DNA of 64,000 bases, taken from Anaerolineae bacterium. Its GTDB lineage: Bacteria; Chloroflexota; Anaerolineae; Caldilineales; Caldilineaceae. Positions 51,960 to 60,529 of the stretch are shown here, piece by piece. The DNA lies in NCBI GenBank assembly GCA_030432295.1, contig JAUIHI010000001.1, positions 248,001 through 312,000 of the forward strand, in the 5' to 3' direction. Positions within the stretch are counted from its first letter, which is position 1. Every line of letters starts with the position of its first letter. The notes beneath the pieces are model-generated. The model was not told the origin of the DNA, searched no databases, and saw only the letters and a program-made list of their open reading frames with translations. A program made the position numbers and the translations under genes.

Positions 51960-53225
51960 TCAGCCTGCCATTTTCCATCCCGTCTCCGCTTCGATTGCCA
52001 ACAGCCGGTTGTACTTGGCCAGCCGTTCTGATTGGGTGATGGAGCCGACTTTCAGATGGCCACCCGACCAGCCCACGGCCAGATCGGCCAGCCAGTCGTC
52101 CTCAGTTTCGCCGCTGCGCGCGCTGACAGTCACGTGCCAGCCCGCGGCCTGGGCCATCCGGCTGGACTCGGCAGCTTCGGACAGCGTGCCGATCTGATTG
52201 ACTTTGAGCAGGAGTGCGTCGGCCGCGCCGGCATCGATGGCCCGGCGGATGCGGGCCGGATTGGTGCAAAGGAAGTCGTCCCCCAGCACCAGCGCGTGTC
52301 CGTCGATGGCTTGGCGCAACTTCGGCCAGTTGGCCCAATCCTCCTCGGCCAGCCCATCTTCCAGACTAACAATTGGGTAACGTTCCAGCCAGCCGAGCAG
52401 GTGGCGAATCATCCCCGCACTGTCGAGCGGTTCGCCGCCCAGATGATAGCGCCCGTCTGCGTAAAAATGGCTGGAGGCCACGTCCAGCGCCAGGGCCACT
52501 TCCTGGCCCGGCACATAGCCCGCCCGCTCAATCGCCGCCACTGCATCGCCCAGCATCGCCTCCGCGTCGGCGAAAGGGGGAGCCAGCCCGCCCTCGTCCG
52601 CGGTCAGCGCGCGCATCCCATACTTTTCCAGCGTGAGGTCCGCCGCGGCCTGATAGACCGCGTAGGTGGTCGCCATCGCTTCATCCGCGGTCTGCGCTGC
52701 CACAGGAACCACCAGCACATCCTGAATAGGAACCTGCCCGCCTGCGTGCTTGCCCCCGCTGAAGAGATTGATGGTGGGCCGGGGCAGGCTGTCTGCTTTC
52801 CTGCCCGGTGTGTGGATGGCTGCAAAGTGCTGGTAGAGGGGAATGCCCTGTTCCGCAGCCTGGGCGCGGGCAAAGGCCACCGAGACAGCCAACAGTGCGT
52901 TGGCCCCCAGCCGGGATTTGTTGGGTGTGCCGTCCAGCGCGATCAGTGCCCGGTCCAGTGTGGACTGGTTGTTCATCTCCACGCCGACCAGCGCGTGGGC
53001 AATCTCCCCCCGGATGTGGCCGACGGCTTTGCGGCAGCCCAGCCCCCGGTAGCGGGAAGGGTCGCCATCCCGCAGTTCCAGGGCTTCGGCCGCGCCGGTG
53101 GACGCGCCGGATGGCACGGAGGCAATCCCCACTGCGCCGCTCGTCAGGGCGCAGGTGGTCCGCACAGTGGGCCGTCCCCGGCTGTCCAGAATTTCTAAAG
53201 CATCCAAGCTGTGAATCATCGACAT
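51960..53225 (-). CDS. Divergent enolase paralogue (catalytic residues substituted)
   Basis: A 421-residue enolase-fold protein. Metal ligands Asp248, Glu289 and Asp316, the substrate lysines Lys341 and Lys404, Glu211 (ADEGG) and His160 (SGGKHAGG) are present. However the residue equivalent to yeast Glu168, normally in Q-E-F, is Asp169 (IQDVLVVP), and the HRSGETED histidine is Ala369 (SARSGETED). Loss of this pair of conserved active-site residues would impair ordinary 2-phosphoglycerate dehydration. The protein may act on another phospho-acid or 2-hydroxy acid. It is transcribed after a D-2-hydroxyacid dehydrogenase, which supports a different reaction. A glycolytic enolase is probably encoded elsewhere. 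Confidence 0.85.
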   Translation of the reverse strand: MSMIHSLDALEILDSRGRPTVRTTCALTSGAVGIASVPSGASTGAAEALELRDGDPSRYRGLGCRKAVGHIRGEIAHALVGVEMNNQSTLDRALIALDGTPNKSRLGANALLAVSVAFARAQAAEQGIPLYQHFAAIHTPGRKADSLPRPTINLFSGGKHAGGQVPIQDVLVVPVAAQTADEAMATTYAVYQAAADLTLEKYGMRALTADEGGLAPPFADAEAMLGDAVAAIERAGYVPGQEVALALDVASSHFYADGRYHLGGEPLDSAGMIRHLLGWLERYPIVSLEDGLAEEDWANWPKLRQAIDGHALVLGDDFLCTNPARIRRAIDAGAADALLLKVNQIGTLSEAAESSRMAQAAGWHVTVSARSGETEDDWLADLAVGWSGGHLKVGSITQSERLAKYNRLLAIEAETGWKMAG

Positions 53226-53260
53226 TTTCGTTTCCCTTTGTGTCTTCGTGTCTTAGTGGT

Positions 53261-54268
53261 TTAGTTCCCAGTCACGAATTGAATCCGGCAATTGTCCCGC
53301 GCCAGAACTTCCCGGTTGACAATATGCGTTGGCAGCTTTCCTAGCAACACATCCACTACATTTTGCGCGGCCTTCTGCTGTAATTCAGCGATGGACGCTT
53401 CCGAATAGAACGCGGCGTGGGGTGTAACAATTACATTGGGCAGGGCCAGCAGGGGGTGATCCGCGGGGGGTGGCTCCTGCACCAGCACATCCAGCCCGGC
53501 CCCGGCGATCCAGCCTTCTGCCAGCGCCCGCACCAGCGCGGTCTCGTCGACGATTGCGCCCCGGCTGGTGTTGATCAGTACGGCGTTCGGTTTCATTTTG
53601 CGCAGGGTAGATTCGTCGAACAGTCCACGGGTCGCGTCGGTCAGCGGTGTGTGGATGGAAATGTAATCGGACTGTTGCAACAGATCGCCCAGGCTCTCCA
53701 CCGCTTCCACCCCATTCGCCAGTAGGCCAGGCACTAGTCGGGGCGTGTAGGCCAGCACTTTCAGGCCGAATCCCTGGGCTTTGGGGACCAGCGCCCGCGC
53801 GCTGTTGCCGTAGCCAATCAGCCCCAGTGTCTGGCCCCGCAGCCGGGGAATCGTCTGGCCGGTCTCCCGTTGCCAGTGTCCGGCTCGACTGGCTGCGGCC
53901 TGGGGTACAATCTGCCGGGCCAGCGTCAGGAGCAGGGCCATCGCGTGGTCCGACACTTCCTCGGAACAGAAGTCGGGCACATTTGTGACCAAAATGCCCA
54001 GTTCCGTGGCCCGCTGAATGGGGATATTGTCCAGGCCGATGCCGTAGCGGCTGACCAGACGACAGCGGGGCGCAGCTTCCAGCGCGGCCGGGGGAACCTG
54101 CGCCCAGCAGGTGAGAATGGCATCGGCCTGGGGTGCAAGACGGGTGATCTCTTCGGCGCTGCCTGTCTCAGCCACCAGCAATTCTCCACCGACCCCGGCC
54201 AGCAGTTGGCCTTCTATCTCCAGATTGGGCCAGGCGTAGTCTGTGACGAGAATTGTGTAGACGGACAT
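53261..54268 (-). CDS. D-isomer-specific 2-hydroxyacid dehydrogenase (CtBP/SerA-like)
   Basis: A 335-residue NAD-dependent dehydrogenase of the C-terminal-binding-protein type. NAD-binding GLIGYGNSARALVPKAQGFGLKVLAY (about residues 152-176), the Arg/Glu/His catalytic set in ILINTSRGAIVDE-like, LDVLVQEPPPADHPLL and IVTPHAAFYS, plus VSRYGIGLDNIPIQRATELGI, are visible. It oxidises or reduces 2-hydroxy acids. The 35-base gap to the enolase-like gene downstream suggests one transcript, so the two may act on related phospho- or hydroxy-acids. The gap contains a GTGTCTTCGTGTCTTAGTGG repeat. Confidence 0.9.
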   Translation of the reverse strand: MSVYTILVTDYAWPNLEIEGQLLAGVGGELLVAETGSAEEITRLAPQADAILTCWAQVPPAALEAAPRCRLVSRYGIGLDNIPIQRATELGILVTNVPDFCSEEVSDHAMALLLTLARQIVPQAAASRAGHWQRETGQTIPRLRGQTLGLIGYGNSARALVPKAQGFGLKVLAYTPRLVPGLLANGVEAVESLGDLLQQSDYISIHTPLTDATRGLFDESTLRKMKPNAVLINTSRGAIVDETALVRALAEGWIAGAGLDVLVQEPPPADHPLLALPNVIVTPHAAFYSEASIAELQQKAAQNVVDVLLGKLPTHIVNREVLARDNCRIQFVTGN

Positions 54269-54428
54269 TGACCTCTCCTATGGGACAAGCAACCAGTCAG
54301 GACGTTCCGAGAATTGGCGACAATCTATCCTACACGGCTTCGGAATCGTTGGCAAAGCAGGGCTATGGCACAGGTCACGACGGGGCGCATAGGGAACATT
54401 CACGCCCAACCCATTGTCCCTGCCGCAA

Positions 54429-54458
54429 TTGCTCCTCCTTCTCTGCCTGGGCTATAAT
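54429..54458 (+). promoter_or_regulatory. Promoter of the CapA-like gene
   Basis: TTGCTC (54429-54434), an 18-base spacer and consensus TATAAT (54453-54458). The predicted transcript start, near 54465, is only about 17 bases from the ATG at 54482 and about 70 from the ATG at 54536. Confidence 0.65.
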
Positions 54459-54480
54459 GGGTCAATTGCGCCGAACCGCA

Positions 54481-54512
54481 GATGTTCGACTTTTTCACAA
54501 AAGTCGAACGTC
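54481..54512. repeat. AAGTTCGACTTTT hairpin, copy 4
   Basis: GATGTTCGACTTTTT and AAAAGTCGAACGTC form an imperfect hairpin. The first ATG of the CapA-like gene lies inside its left arm. Confidence 0.85.
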
Positions 54513-56332
54513 TCCCTGTGAAAGTCTATTGCCAAATGCTTGAAAGAATTCCCCGCCGATTGGTCGCACCTCTCGGTTTTGCTATGGTGTTGGCTGGCAT
54601 TATCCTGCTTGTCTGGCTGCTCAATCGCTCGCCCCTGTCGGGGCAGTCGACCACTTCGTCACAAATGTCAGAAGGCGATGAACCACAAGTCCAGGTTCTC
54701 TTCACGGCGACCCCTGCCGCGGTGGTTGCCCTGGCCCAGGATGCGTCCTCTTCTCCAGCCGGGCCTACAGAGACACCCACCCCACAACCGCCGACTGTCG
54801 TCGCGCTGGGCGACGGCCTGCCCGCTGCATTGGCCCAGGCAATGAACCAGCTGGCCGAGGACAACGAGCGTGTGCTGCTGGCCCCTGGGGATGGGGCGAC
54901 CGCTGGGCTGAGTCTGAACTGGCAGCCGCCGGGTGCAGAGCAGCCGGGTGGTGTGGCCGTCTATAGCCAGGTATACGCGTTGGCTGCGCGCTTCGACACA
55001 ACTTTCCCCCAGACCGAGAGTAGTCTGATAGTTGATCTGTGGAGGGACGCGGCCAACGAAGACGCTGTCTACAATCGGATGGTTGTGTTGAGCGACACCC
55101 TGTCGGCGCTGGTCTCTGTGCTGGGGAATGCGGGTCCCGCTGTGCAGGCTGTGGCAGAAGTGGATGAACTGATCGACGCGGCCTGGGCCGACGAGTCGAC
55201 GCTTGTCCTGTTGCCATTCGACACATTGACGCCAGAGTTGGTCATCTTTGCGGTGGATGGGCAGAATCCGGTGGACAATCGTTTTGATGCGGAAGCCTAC
55301 CCTCTGGTGGCGACGGTCTACGCCTATTCATCAGCGCCGGCAAGCGCGGGGAGTGTGCTGGCAGAACTGGTATCCGCGAGCGGAGGCACCAATCGGTACC
55401 CGGACCGGCTGACTGTGCTGGCCATGACGGGCGTGACCGCAATGGTGCGCGAGACAGCCTATCAGATGGACCAGTTTGGCCCGGAATGGGTGGCCGAAGT
55501 GGTGGGGCCGGAACTGGCCGCGGCAGACATCACAGCGGTCAGCAACGAAGTGCCTTTTGTGCCCGGCTGTGTGACCAACACCTCCGCCGACAACCTGACC
55601 TTTTGTAGTTCGCCCGACTATATGGCTGCTCTGGAAGCCGTGGGCGCAGACATTATCGGGCTGACGGGCAACCACCAGAACGACTACGGACGCACGGATG
55701 CCCTGACTTCTCTGGACATCTATGCCGAAGCCGGCCTGCCCGTCTACGGCGGTGGGCGCACCAAAGCTGACGCGTTTGCTCCGCTCTACATCGAGCACAA
55801 CGGCAACCGGCTGGCCTTTCTGGGGGCCAATAGCTATGGCCCGGATTTTGCCTGGGCCACGGACGACGGGCCGGGCAGCGCCGAATTTGACATCAACATT
55901 CTCTCCGCTACTATCCGGGCTGTAAAGGAGCAGGACAAAGCGGAAATTGTGCTGGTGGAACTGCAATATCAGGAGAGCTACGGCGTGGACCCGCTCTGGG
56001 ATCAGCGCCAGAATTTCCGCCTGCTCAGCCAGACAGGCGCGGATATTGTCACCGGTGTGCAGAGCCACGTGCCCCAGGCAATGGAGTTTGAGGGTGGGCG
56101 GCTGATTCTCTATGGACTGGGCAATCTCTTCTTCGATCAGATGTGGCGGCAGGATACCCGGGAAGGGCTGATTGTGAAACACACCTTCTACGCCGGGCGT
56201 CATATCAGCACACAGGTCCTGACGACTCTGCTCTACGACTACGGCCAGCCCCGCTGGACCAGCGATGCCGAGCGGGAGAGTCTGCTGGACCGGGTCTTCG
56301 CTGCCAGCTATTGGCCCCGGCTGGTCCCGTGA
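54482..56332 (+). CDS. CapA-like (poly-gamma-glutamate synthesis) metallophosphatase-fold protein
   Basis: A 616-residue protein with one N-terminal membrane anchor (LVAPLGFAMVLAGIILLVWLL), a low-complexity Pro/Ser/Thr-rich stretch, and a C-terminal CapA domain: VLAMTGVTAMVRETAYQ, ALEAVGADIIGLTGNHQNDYGR, LAFLGANSYG, and GVQSHVPQAMEFEGGRLILYGLGNLFFDQ. CapA proteins belong to the calcineurin-like phosphatase fold and help make poly-gamma-glutamate, although many bacterial members have no capsule genes, as here. The start is uncertain: ATG 54482 lies in a repeat hairpin, or ATG 54536 (MLERIPRR). The active part would be outside the membrane. Confidence 0.85.
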   Translation: MFDFFTKVERLPVKVYCQMLERIPRRLVAPLGFAMVLAGIILLVWLLNRSPLSGQSTTSSQMSEGDEPQVQVLFTATPAAVVALAQDASSSPAGPTETPTPQPPTVVALGDGLPAALAQAMNQLAEDNERVLLAPGDGATAGLSLNWQPPGAEQPGGVAVYSQVYALAARFDTTFPQTESSLIVDLWRDAANEDAVYNRMVVLSDTLSALVSVLGNAGPAVQAVAEVDELIDAAWADESTLVLLPFDTLTPELVIFAVDGQNPVDNRFDAEAYPLVATVYAYSSAPASAGSVLAELVSASGGTNRYPDRLTVLAMTGVTAMVRETAYQMDQFGPEWVAEVVGPELAAADITAVSNEVPFVPGCVTNTSADNLTFCSSPDYMAALEAVGADIIGLTGNHQNDYGRTDALTSLDIYAEAGLPVYGGGRTKADAFAPLYIEHNGNRLAFLGANSYGPDFAWATDDGPGSAEFDINILSATIRAVKEQDKAEIVLVELQYQESYGVDPLWDQRQNFRLLSQTGADIVTGVQSHVPQAMEFEGGRLILYGLGNLFFDQMWRQDTREGLIVKHTFYAGRHISTQVLTTLLYDYGQPRWTSDAERESLLDRVFAASYWPRLVP

Positions 56333-56529
56333 TAGGCTGGATTACCGAAGATTACAAAGACATGAGGGTGCCAGTAAAATCAGAAAAATGAGGTCTGATT
56401 TCGTTGTGTCTTCGTACTTTTGTGGTATACCTTCCCTGCAAATCGGCAAAATTGCCCGTCTGCGATGGCGTATTTGTGATAAACTGTGGGGAGATGATGC
56501 GCCAGTATTCTTGATTGGAGTCTAAAACA

Positions 56530-59385
56530 ATGACAGCTCGGACACGACCCATTCTGCTGCTGCTCTGCGCGGTTCTGCTTTCCCTCGGCTTTTTCGGCAG
56601 CGGCAGACCACCCGCACTGGCGGCCTTACCCGCGGCAGATTCAGCCCCGGAGCAGACACCCCAGGCCGATACACCCCAGGTCGACACACCAGAGATTGTG
56701 GGCGGCCAGGAAGCTGTGCCCGGCGCATGGCCCTGGATGGCGGCGATTGTCTCGGCTAGCCAACCCAACGATTATTACGGCCAATTCTGCGGCGGCGCGC
56801 TGATTGCCCCCCAGTGGGTGTTGACCGCTGTCCATTGTGTGGAGGGCGAGACACCATCCAGTATTGATGTGACCCTCGGCAAGCACAAACTTTCCGATTC
56901 GGGGGGGGAGCGCATCAATGTTATTGAAATTATCAGACACCCCAATTTCAACACAAACACACTGGATTCGGATGTGGCCCTGCTGCGTCTGGAGACAGCC
57001 AGTATCCAGCAGCCTGTTGGGCTGGTTCCCCAGGGCGATACGACTTTGTCCGCAGTCGGGGTGCAGGCAACCATCACCGGTTGGGGTGATATGCGCACCA
57101 ATGGCCAGCAGGGAACCTACGCCGACGCATTGATGCAGGTCTCTGTGCCGATTGTCAGCAATGCCACCTGTAACGCGCCCAGCTCCTACGGCGGACAGGT
57201 TTCGGCCAATATGATGTGCGCCGGCTACGCTCAGGGCGGCAAGGATTCCTGCCAGGGCGATAGCGGCGGCCCGATGGTTGTGCCAAATGGCACAGGCGAT
57301 GGCTGGTTGCAGGCGGGTGTGGTTAGCTGGGGCATCGACTGTGCCTCGCCCAATTACTACGGCGTCTATGCCCGGCTCTCGAATTTCACCGATTGGATTT
57401 ACAGCCAGACGGGCGGGGCTGCTACATCCACAGCGACCGCGACGCCGATAGCGACACGCACCGCTACCGCCACACCCACGGCCACAACGACCAATACGCC
57501 AACCCCGACCGGCACTGCGACCGCCACAACTACTGCTACACCCACAGCTACATCCACAGCCACAGCTACGCCTACGACCCCGACTGCGCCTGCCATCACG
57601 GATGTGCGTGTCAGCAATGTGACTGATACCGGTTTCAGCGTCTCCTGGCTCACCGAGACCGAGACAACCGGCGAAGTGGTGTTGGCACCGACTCCGGCAC
57701 GCCTGCGGGCAGGCCAGGGCCAGCGGCTGACGGCCACAGGCACGGCCCATCACGTCACGCTGACTGATCTGGCGGCTGAGACGACCTACTATTTCTACGT
57801 TCAGACTGGTGAATTGATAGATAACAACCGGGGCGCTTTCTACTCTGTGACGACCGGGCCATTGCTGGTACTGCCCGATTCGGACAATATCTACGGGGAT
57901 ATTGCCGAGCCAGCCCGCAGCGGCGTGGACGCCTGTCTGGTTTATGTGCGGCTTCTGCTGGCCGGCGCAGGGGGAAGCGAGGGCGAATCTGCCCTGCTTT
58001 CCACCCAGACCGACAGCAGCGGACAATGGCAGGTGAATCTGGGCAATGCCCGCACCGTCGATTTCGACGCCTATTACCGCTACTCGTCCACCCAGGCCAC
58101 ATTAGGCGTGGAAGTCCAGTGTTCTTCTCTTCGTCAGGGCTACAGCGAAATTCTCACGGCTGACGACAGTCCTGCGGCTCCAATTGGGGTGCGCAGCCTC
58201 TCCCGTTCGCTCCTGTCTCTGGGCGCAGGCTGGAACTTTGTGGCCCTGCCCTATCAGCCGTTGACAGCCTATCCGGCCAGCCGCCTGTGCGACGATTTGG
58301 TGCGCTCCAATGCGGGTGCGCCCCAGGAAGTTTTGCGCTGGGCGAACGGCGGCTGGGATGGCTATGTCTGCGGTGTGGATGCCAACGACTTTGCCCTGAA
58401 CGCGGCAGGAGGATACTTCGTGCGCAACCAGGCCTCCAACAGTTGGGCGCTGGCCGGTGATCCCATCCCCGATGCAGCCCCGACAGTTGCCGATGGCTGG
58501 AATGCCATCAGCAGCCGAGGTAGCGCCTCCGCCTCTGCGCTCTGCGCCGGGATCGCATCGCCCTGGCTGGGCCAGGAAGTGAACCGCTGGTTTGCGGGTG
58601 GCTGGGATGGCCACATCTGCGGGCGCACCTTCAATGACTTCGCCACCCAGAGCAGCAGCGGCTACTTTGTGAAGGCTGGGAGCGGGCCGTCGGTTGGGGT
58701 GCGGGCGCTGCCTGTGTTGGCTCAGCGGGCGGGCGCAAGCCTCGATGTGCAGGATATTCGGGTCACAAATCTGCGGGATACGAGCGTGACTATCATCTGG
58801 CAGACCAGCCAGCCAGCCAACGGTCTGGTGGAGATTCTGCAGGATGGCGCTTCGGTTGGTCTGGCTGAGGATGTGCGGGGCGCCGGGACAATCGACCGGC
58901 TGCATTATGTGGTGATCTCTAATCTGACCCCCGGCACCCCCTACGACTTTACTGTCCAATCGGTTGGCCAGGATGCCAGCATAAGCAGCGGCCAGGGCAG
59001 TTTTGAGACATCAACCACCCCTGGCTCTGTGCCCCGTTCCCACAGCGCCTATGGCCAGGTGATGGCCCTGAACGGTGTGACACCGGTTGCCAATGCGCTG
59101 GTGGAAATGCACTTGGTGGATGGTGACGATCGGGGTACAGCCGGTTCTTCCCTGGCCTTGTCTGCCCTGACTGACGCTAACGGCTACTGGTATGCCAATC
59201 TGGGCAACAGCCGCCAGAGCGACGGAACCGCCTTCAACTTCTCCACCGACGACAGTCTGGCATTGCAGGCCTCTCGGCCCGGTCTGCTCCCGGTCCAGGC
59301 CGAGCAGTCGGTTGCCGATACCTTCCCCGCTGCGAATGTGCTGCTGGGGTTGCAGACGGTCTATCTGCCTGCTGTGCAGCGGTAG
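56530..59385 (+). CDS. Secreted modular trypsin-like (S1) serine protease
   Basis: A 951-residue exported protein. A signal peptide (cut near ALA-ALP, residue 31) and a short propeptide precede IVGGQ at 56-60. The S1 triad is His102 (LTAVHC), Asp148 (DSDVALL) and Ser245 (CQGDSGGP); Asp239 gives Lys/Arg preference. A Thr/Pro/Ala linker follows, then an FN3-plus-carboxypeptidase-regulatory-like pair, two about 70-residue repeats with GGWDGYVCG and GGWDGHICG, and a second FN3-plus-regulatory pair. The protein ends VYLPAVQR. ATG 56530 has GGAG upstream. It probably digests extracellular protein and may be surface-attached through its C-terminus. Confidence 0.93.
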   Translation: MTARTRPILLLLCAVLLSLGFFGSGRPPALAALPAADSAPEQTPQADTPQVDTPEIVGGQEAVPGAWPWMAAIVSASQPNDYYGQFCGGALIAPQWVLTAVHCVEGETPSSIDVTLGKHKLSDSGGERINVIEIIRHPNFNTNTLDSDVALLRLETASIQQPVGLVPQGDTTLSAVGVQATITGWGDMRTNGQQGTYADALMQVSVPIVSNATCNAPSSYGGQVSANMMCAGYAQGGKDSCQGDSGGPMVVPNGTGDGWLQAGVVSWGIDCASPNYYGVYARLSNFTDWIYSQTGGAATSTATATPIATRTATATPTATTTNTPTPTGTATATTTATPTATSTATATPTTPTAPAITDVRVSNVTDTGFSVSWLTETETTGEVVLAPTPARLRAGQGQRLTATGTAHHVTLTDLAAETTYYFYVQTGELIDNNRGAFYSVTTGPLLVLPDSDNIYGDIAEPARSGVDACLVYVRLLLAGAGGSEGESALLSTQTDSSGQWQVNLGNARTVDFDAYYRYSSTQATLGVEVQCSSLRQGYSEILTADDSPAAPIGVRSLSRSLLSLGAGWNFVALPYQPLTAYPASRLCDDLVRSNAGAPQEVLRWANGGWDGYVCGVDANDFALNAAGGYFVRNQASNSWALAGDPIPDAAPTVADGWNAISSRGSASASALCAGIASPWLGQEVNRWFAGGWDGHICGRTFNDFATQSSSGYFVKAGSGPSVGVRALPVLAQRAGASLDVQDIRVTNLRDTSVTIIWQTSQPANGLVEILQDGASVGLAEDVRGAGTIDRLHYVVISNLTPGTPYDFTVQSVGQDASISSGQGSFETSTTPGSVPRSHSAYGQVMALNGVTPVANALVEMHLVDGDDRGTAGSSLALSALTDANGYWYANLGNSRQSDGTAFNFSTDDSLALQASRPGLLPVQAEQSVADTFPAANVLLGLQTVYLPAVQR

Positions 59386-59398
59386 TTCAATCTGGATC

Positions 59399-59437
59399 AA
59401 AAAGCCCCGCTGGTCTGAAACCAGCGGGGCTTTTTTC
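59399..59437 (+). terminator. Intrinsic terminator of the protease gene
   Basis: AAAAAGCCCCGCTGGT and ACCAGCGGGGCTTTTTT form an 11-plus bp GC-rich stem with a U-run, 14 bases after the stop. Confidence 0.93.
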
Positions 59438-59516
59438 TTGGGTCTGCCTGAAAGAATTTTGTATACACGGATCGGACGGAACACGGATTTTTGGCAGTCT
59501 GAAGGGGCCTTCTATA

Positions 59517-60296
59517 CTAACCCCGCTGGCGCACGACTTCGTATAGTAAAATGGTGGTGGAAGTCGCCAGGTTCAGACTGTCGGCCACTCCGTGCATGGG
59601 AATCGTCACCCTGGCATCGGCCCCGTCCAGCCATTCCTCGCTCAGCCCTTCGGCCTCGCTGCCGGTCACAATTGCCACGGGACCGGTCAGATCCGTCTCT
59701 GTGTAGAGCTTTGCCCCATCCGGTGTGGCTGCGACCGCGGCGATTCCCCGTTGGTGCAGCCACACCAGCACTTCGGCGGTGGGAGCCTCGGCGCAGGGTA
59801 CTGTGAAGCGGGTTCCCAGGCTGGCCCGGATCACATTCGGGTTGTGAAGGTCTGTGCCCCCCGCGCATAAAATCAATCCATCCACGCCCGCCGCGTCCGC
59901 GCTGCGCAGAATCGCGCCCACATTGCCCGGCTTCTCCGCGCCCTCTACCACCACCAGAAAGGGTGCGGTGGAAAGGGGCAGATCGTCCAGGGCCGTCTCG
60001 GTGTAGGGGATGACGAGGAGCAGTCCGCCGCTGTCCCCGCGCACGGCGATTTTGGCGAAGATTTCCGGGGGGACGGTAAAGAGTTGCGAAAGGCGATCAG
60101 CGATGTCCTGATCGTCCGGGGCAATCAGTTCCGGGCAGAGGTAGGCTTCGCTGGGGATGACGCCTGCATCCAGGCAACGGCGTACCTCCCGGCTGCCCTC
60201 CACGACGGTCAGCCGCTCCCGGTCTCGGTGGCGGCGGTTGGTGGTCAGGCGCACCACATTTTTGATGCGGGGATTGCTGGGGCTGGTGATGTGCAT
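59517..60296 (-). CDS. TrmH/SpoU-family RNA 2'-O-methyltransferase
   Basis: A 259-residue SPOUT methyltransferase with an N-terminal L30e-like substrate-binding part (RLTVVEGSREVRRCLDAGV). The knotted domain has motif 1 EKPGNVGAILRSADAAGVD (about 118-136), motif 2 VTGSEAEGLSEEWL (about 206-219) and motif 3 PMHGVADSLNLATSTTILLYE (about 229-249). It methylates a ribose in rRNA or tRNA. The gene stands alone on the minus strand next to repeat copy C, so no operon clue. Confidence 0.93.
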   Translation of the reverse strand: MHITSPSNPRIKNVVRLTTNRRHRDRERLTVVEGSREVRRCLDAGVIPSEAYLCPELIAPDDQDIADRLSQLFTVPPEIFAKIAVRGDSGGLLLVIPYTETALDDLPLSTAPFLVVVEGAEKPGNVGAILRSADAAGVDGLILCAGGTDLHNPNVIRASLGTRFTVPCAEAPTAEVLVWLHQRGIAAVAATPDGAKLYTETDLTGPVAIVTGSEAEGLSEEWLDGADARVTIPMHGVADSLNLATSTTILLYEVVRQRG

Positions 60297-60333
60297 TGTT
60301 CGATACTGTTACATTACATGAACGAAAAGTGAT

Positions 60334-60499
60334 CAGCGCCGGTTGAGTAGGCTGGTGCTTTTTCCAGCCGTATCGAAACCAAGCGGGTGAGGTAGAGACA
60401 AGAAACTTGCACCGTCGAGTCGCCGTCTGGGTTTCGATACGCCACCTGAATCTGAGTGCAAAATATAAAAGTGTCGGCGGCGGCTACTCAACCGGCGAC
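60334..60499. repeat. GCGCCGGTTGAGTAG element, copy C
   Basis: Left end GCGCCGGTTGAGTAGGCTGG, inner GTATCGAAACCAAGCGGGTG and GGGTTTCGATACG, and right end GGCTACTCAACCGGCG. It is about 30 bases longer than copy B because of an AT-rich stretch near 60461-60470 (AAAATATAAA). Confidence 0.88.
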
Positions 60500-60529
60500 G
60501 GCTAATCCGTATAATTCCTGTCCCTTGAG

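Noticed and set aside
57420-57590. Microsatellite-like ACNGCNACN repetition in the protease gene
   Set aside because: It is explained by the Thr/Ala/Pro-rich linker between the S1 and FN3 domains; codons vary and the frame is preserved.
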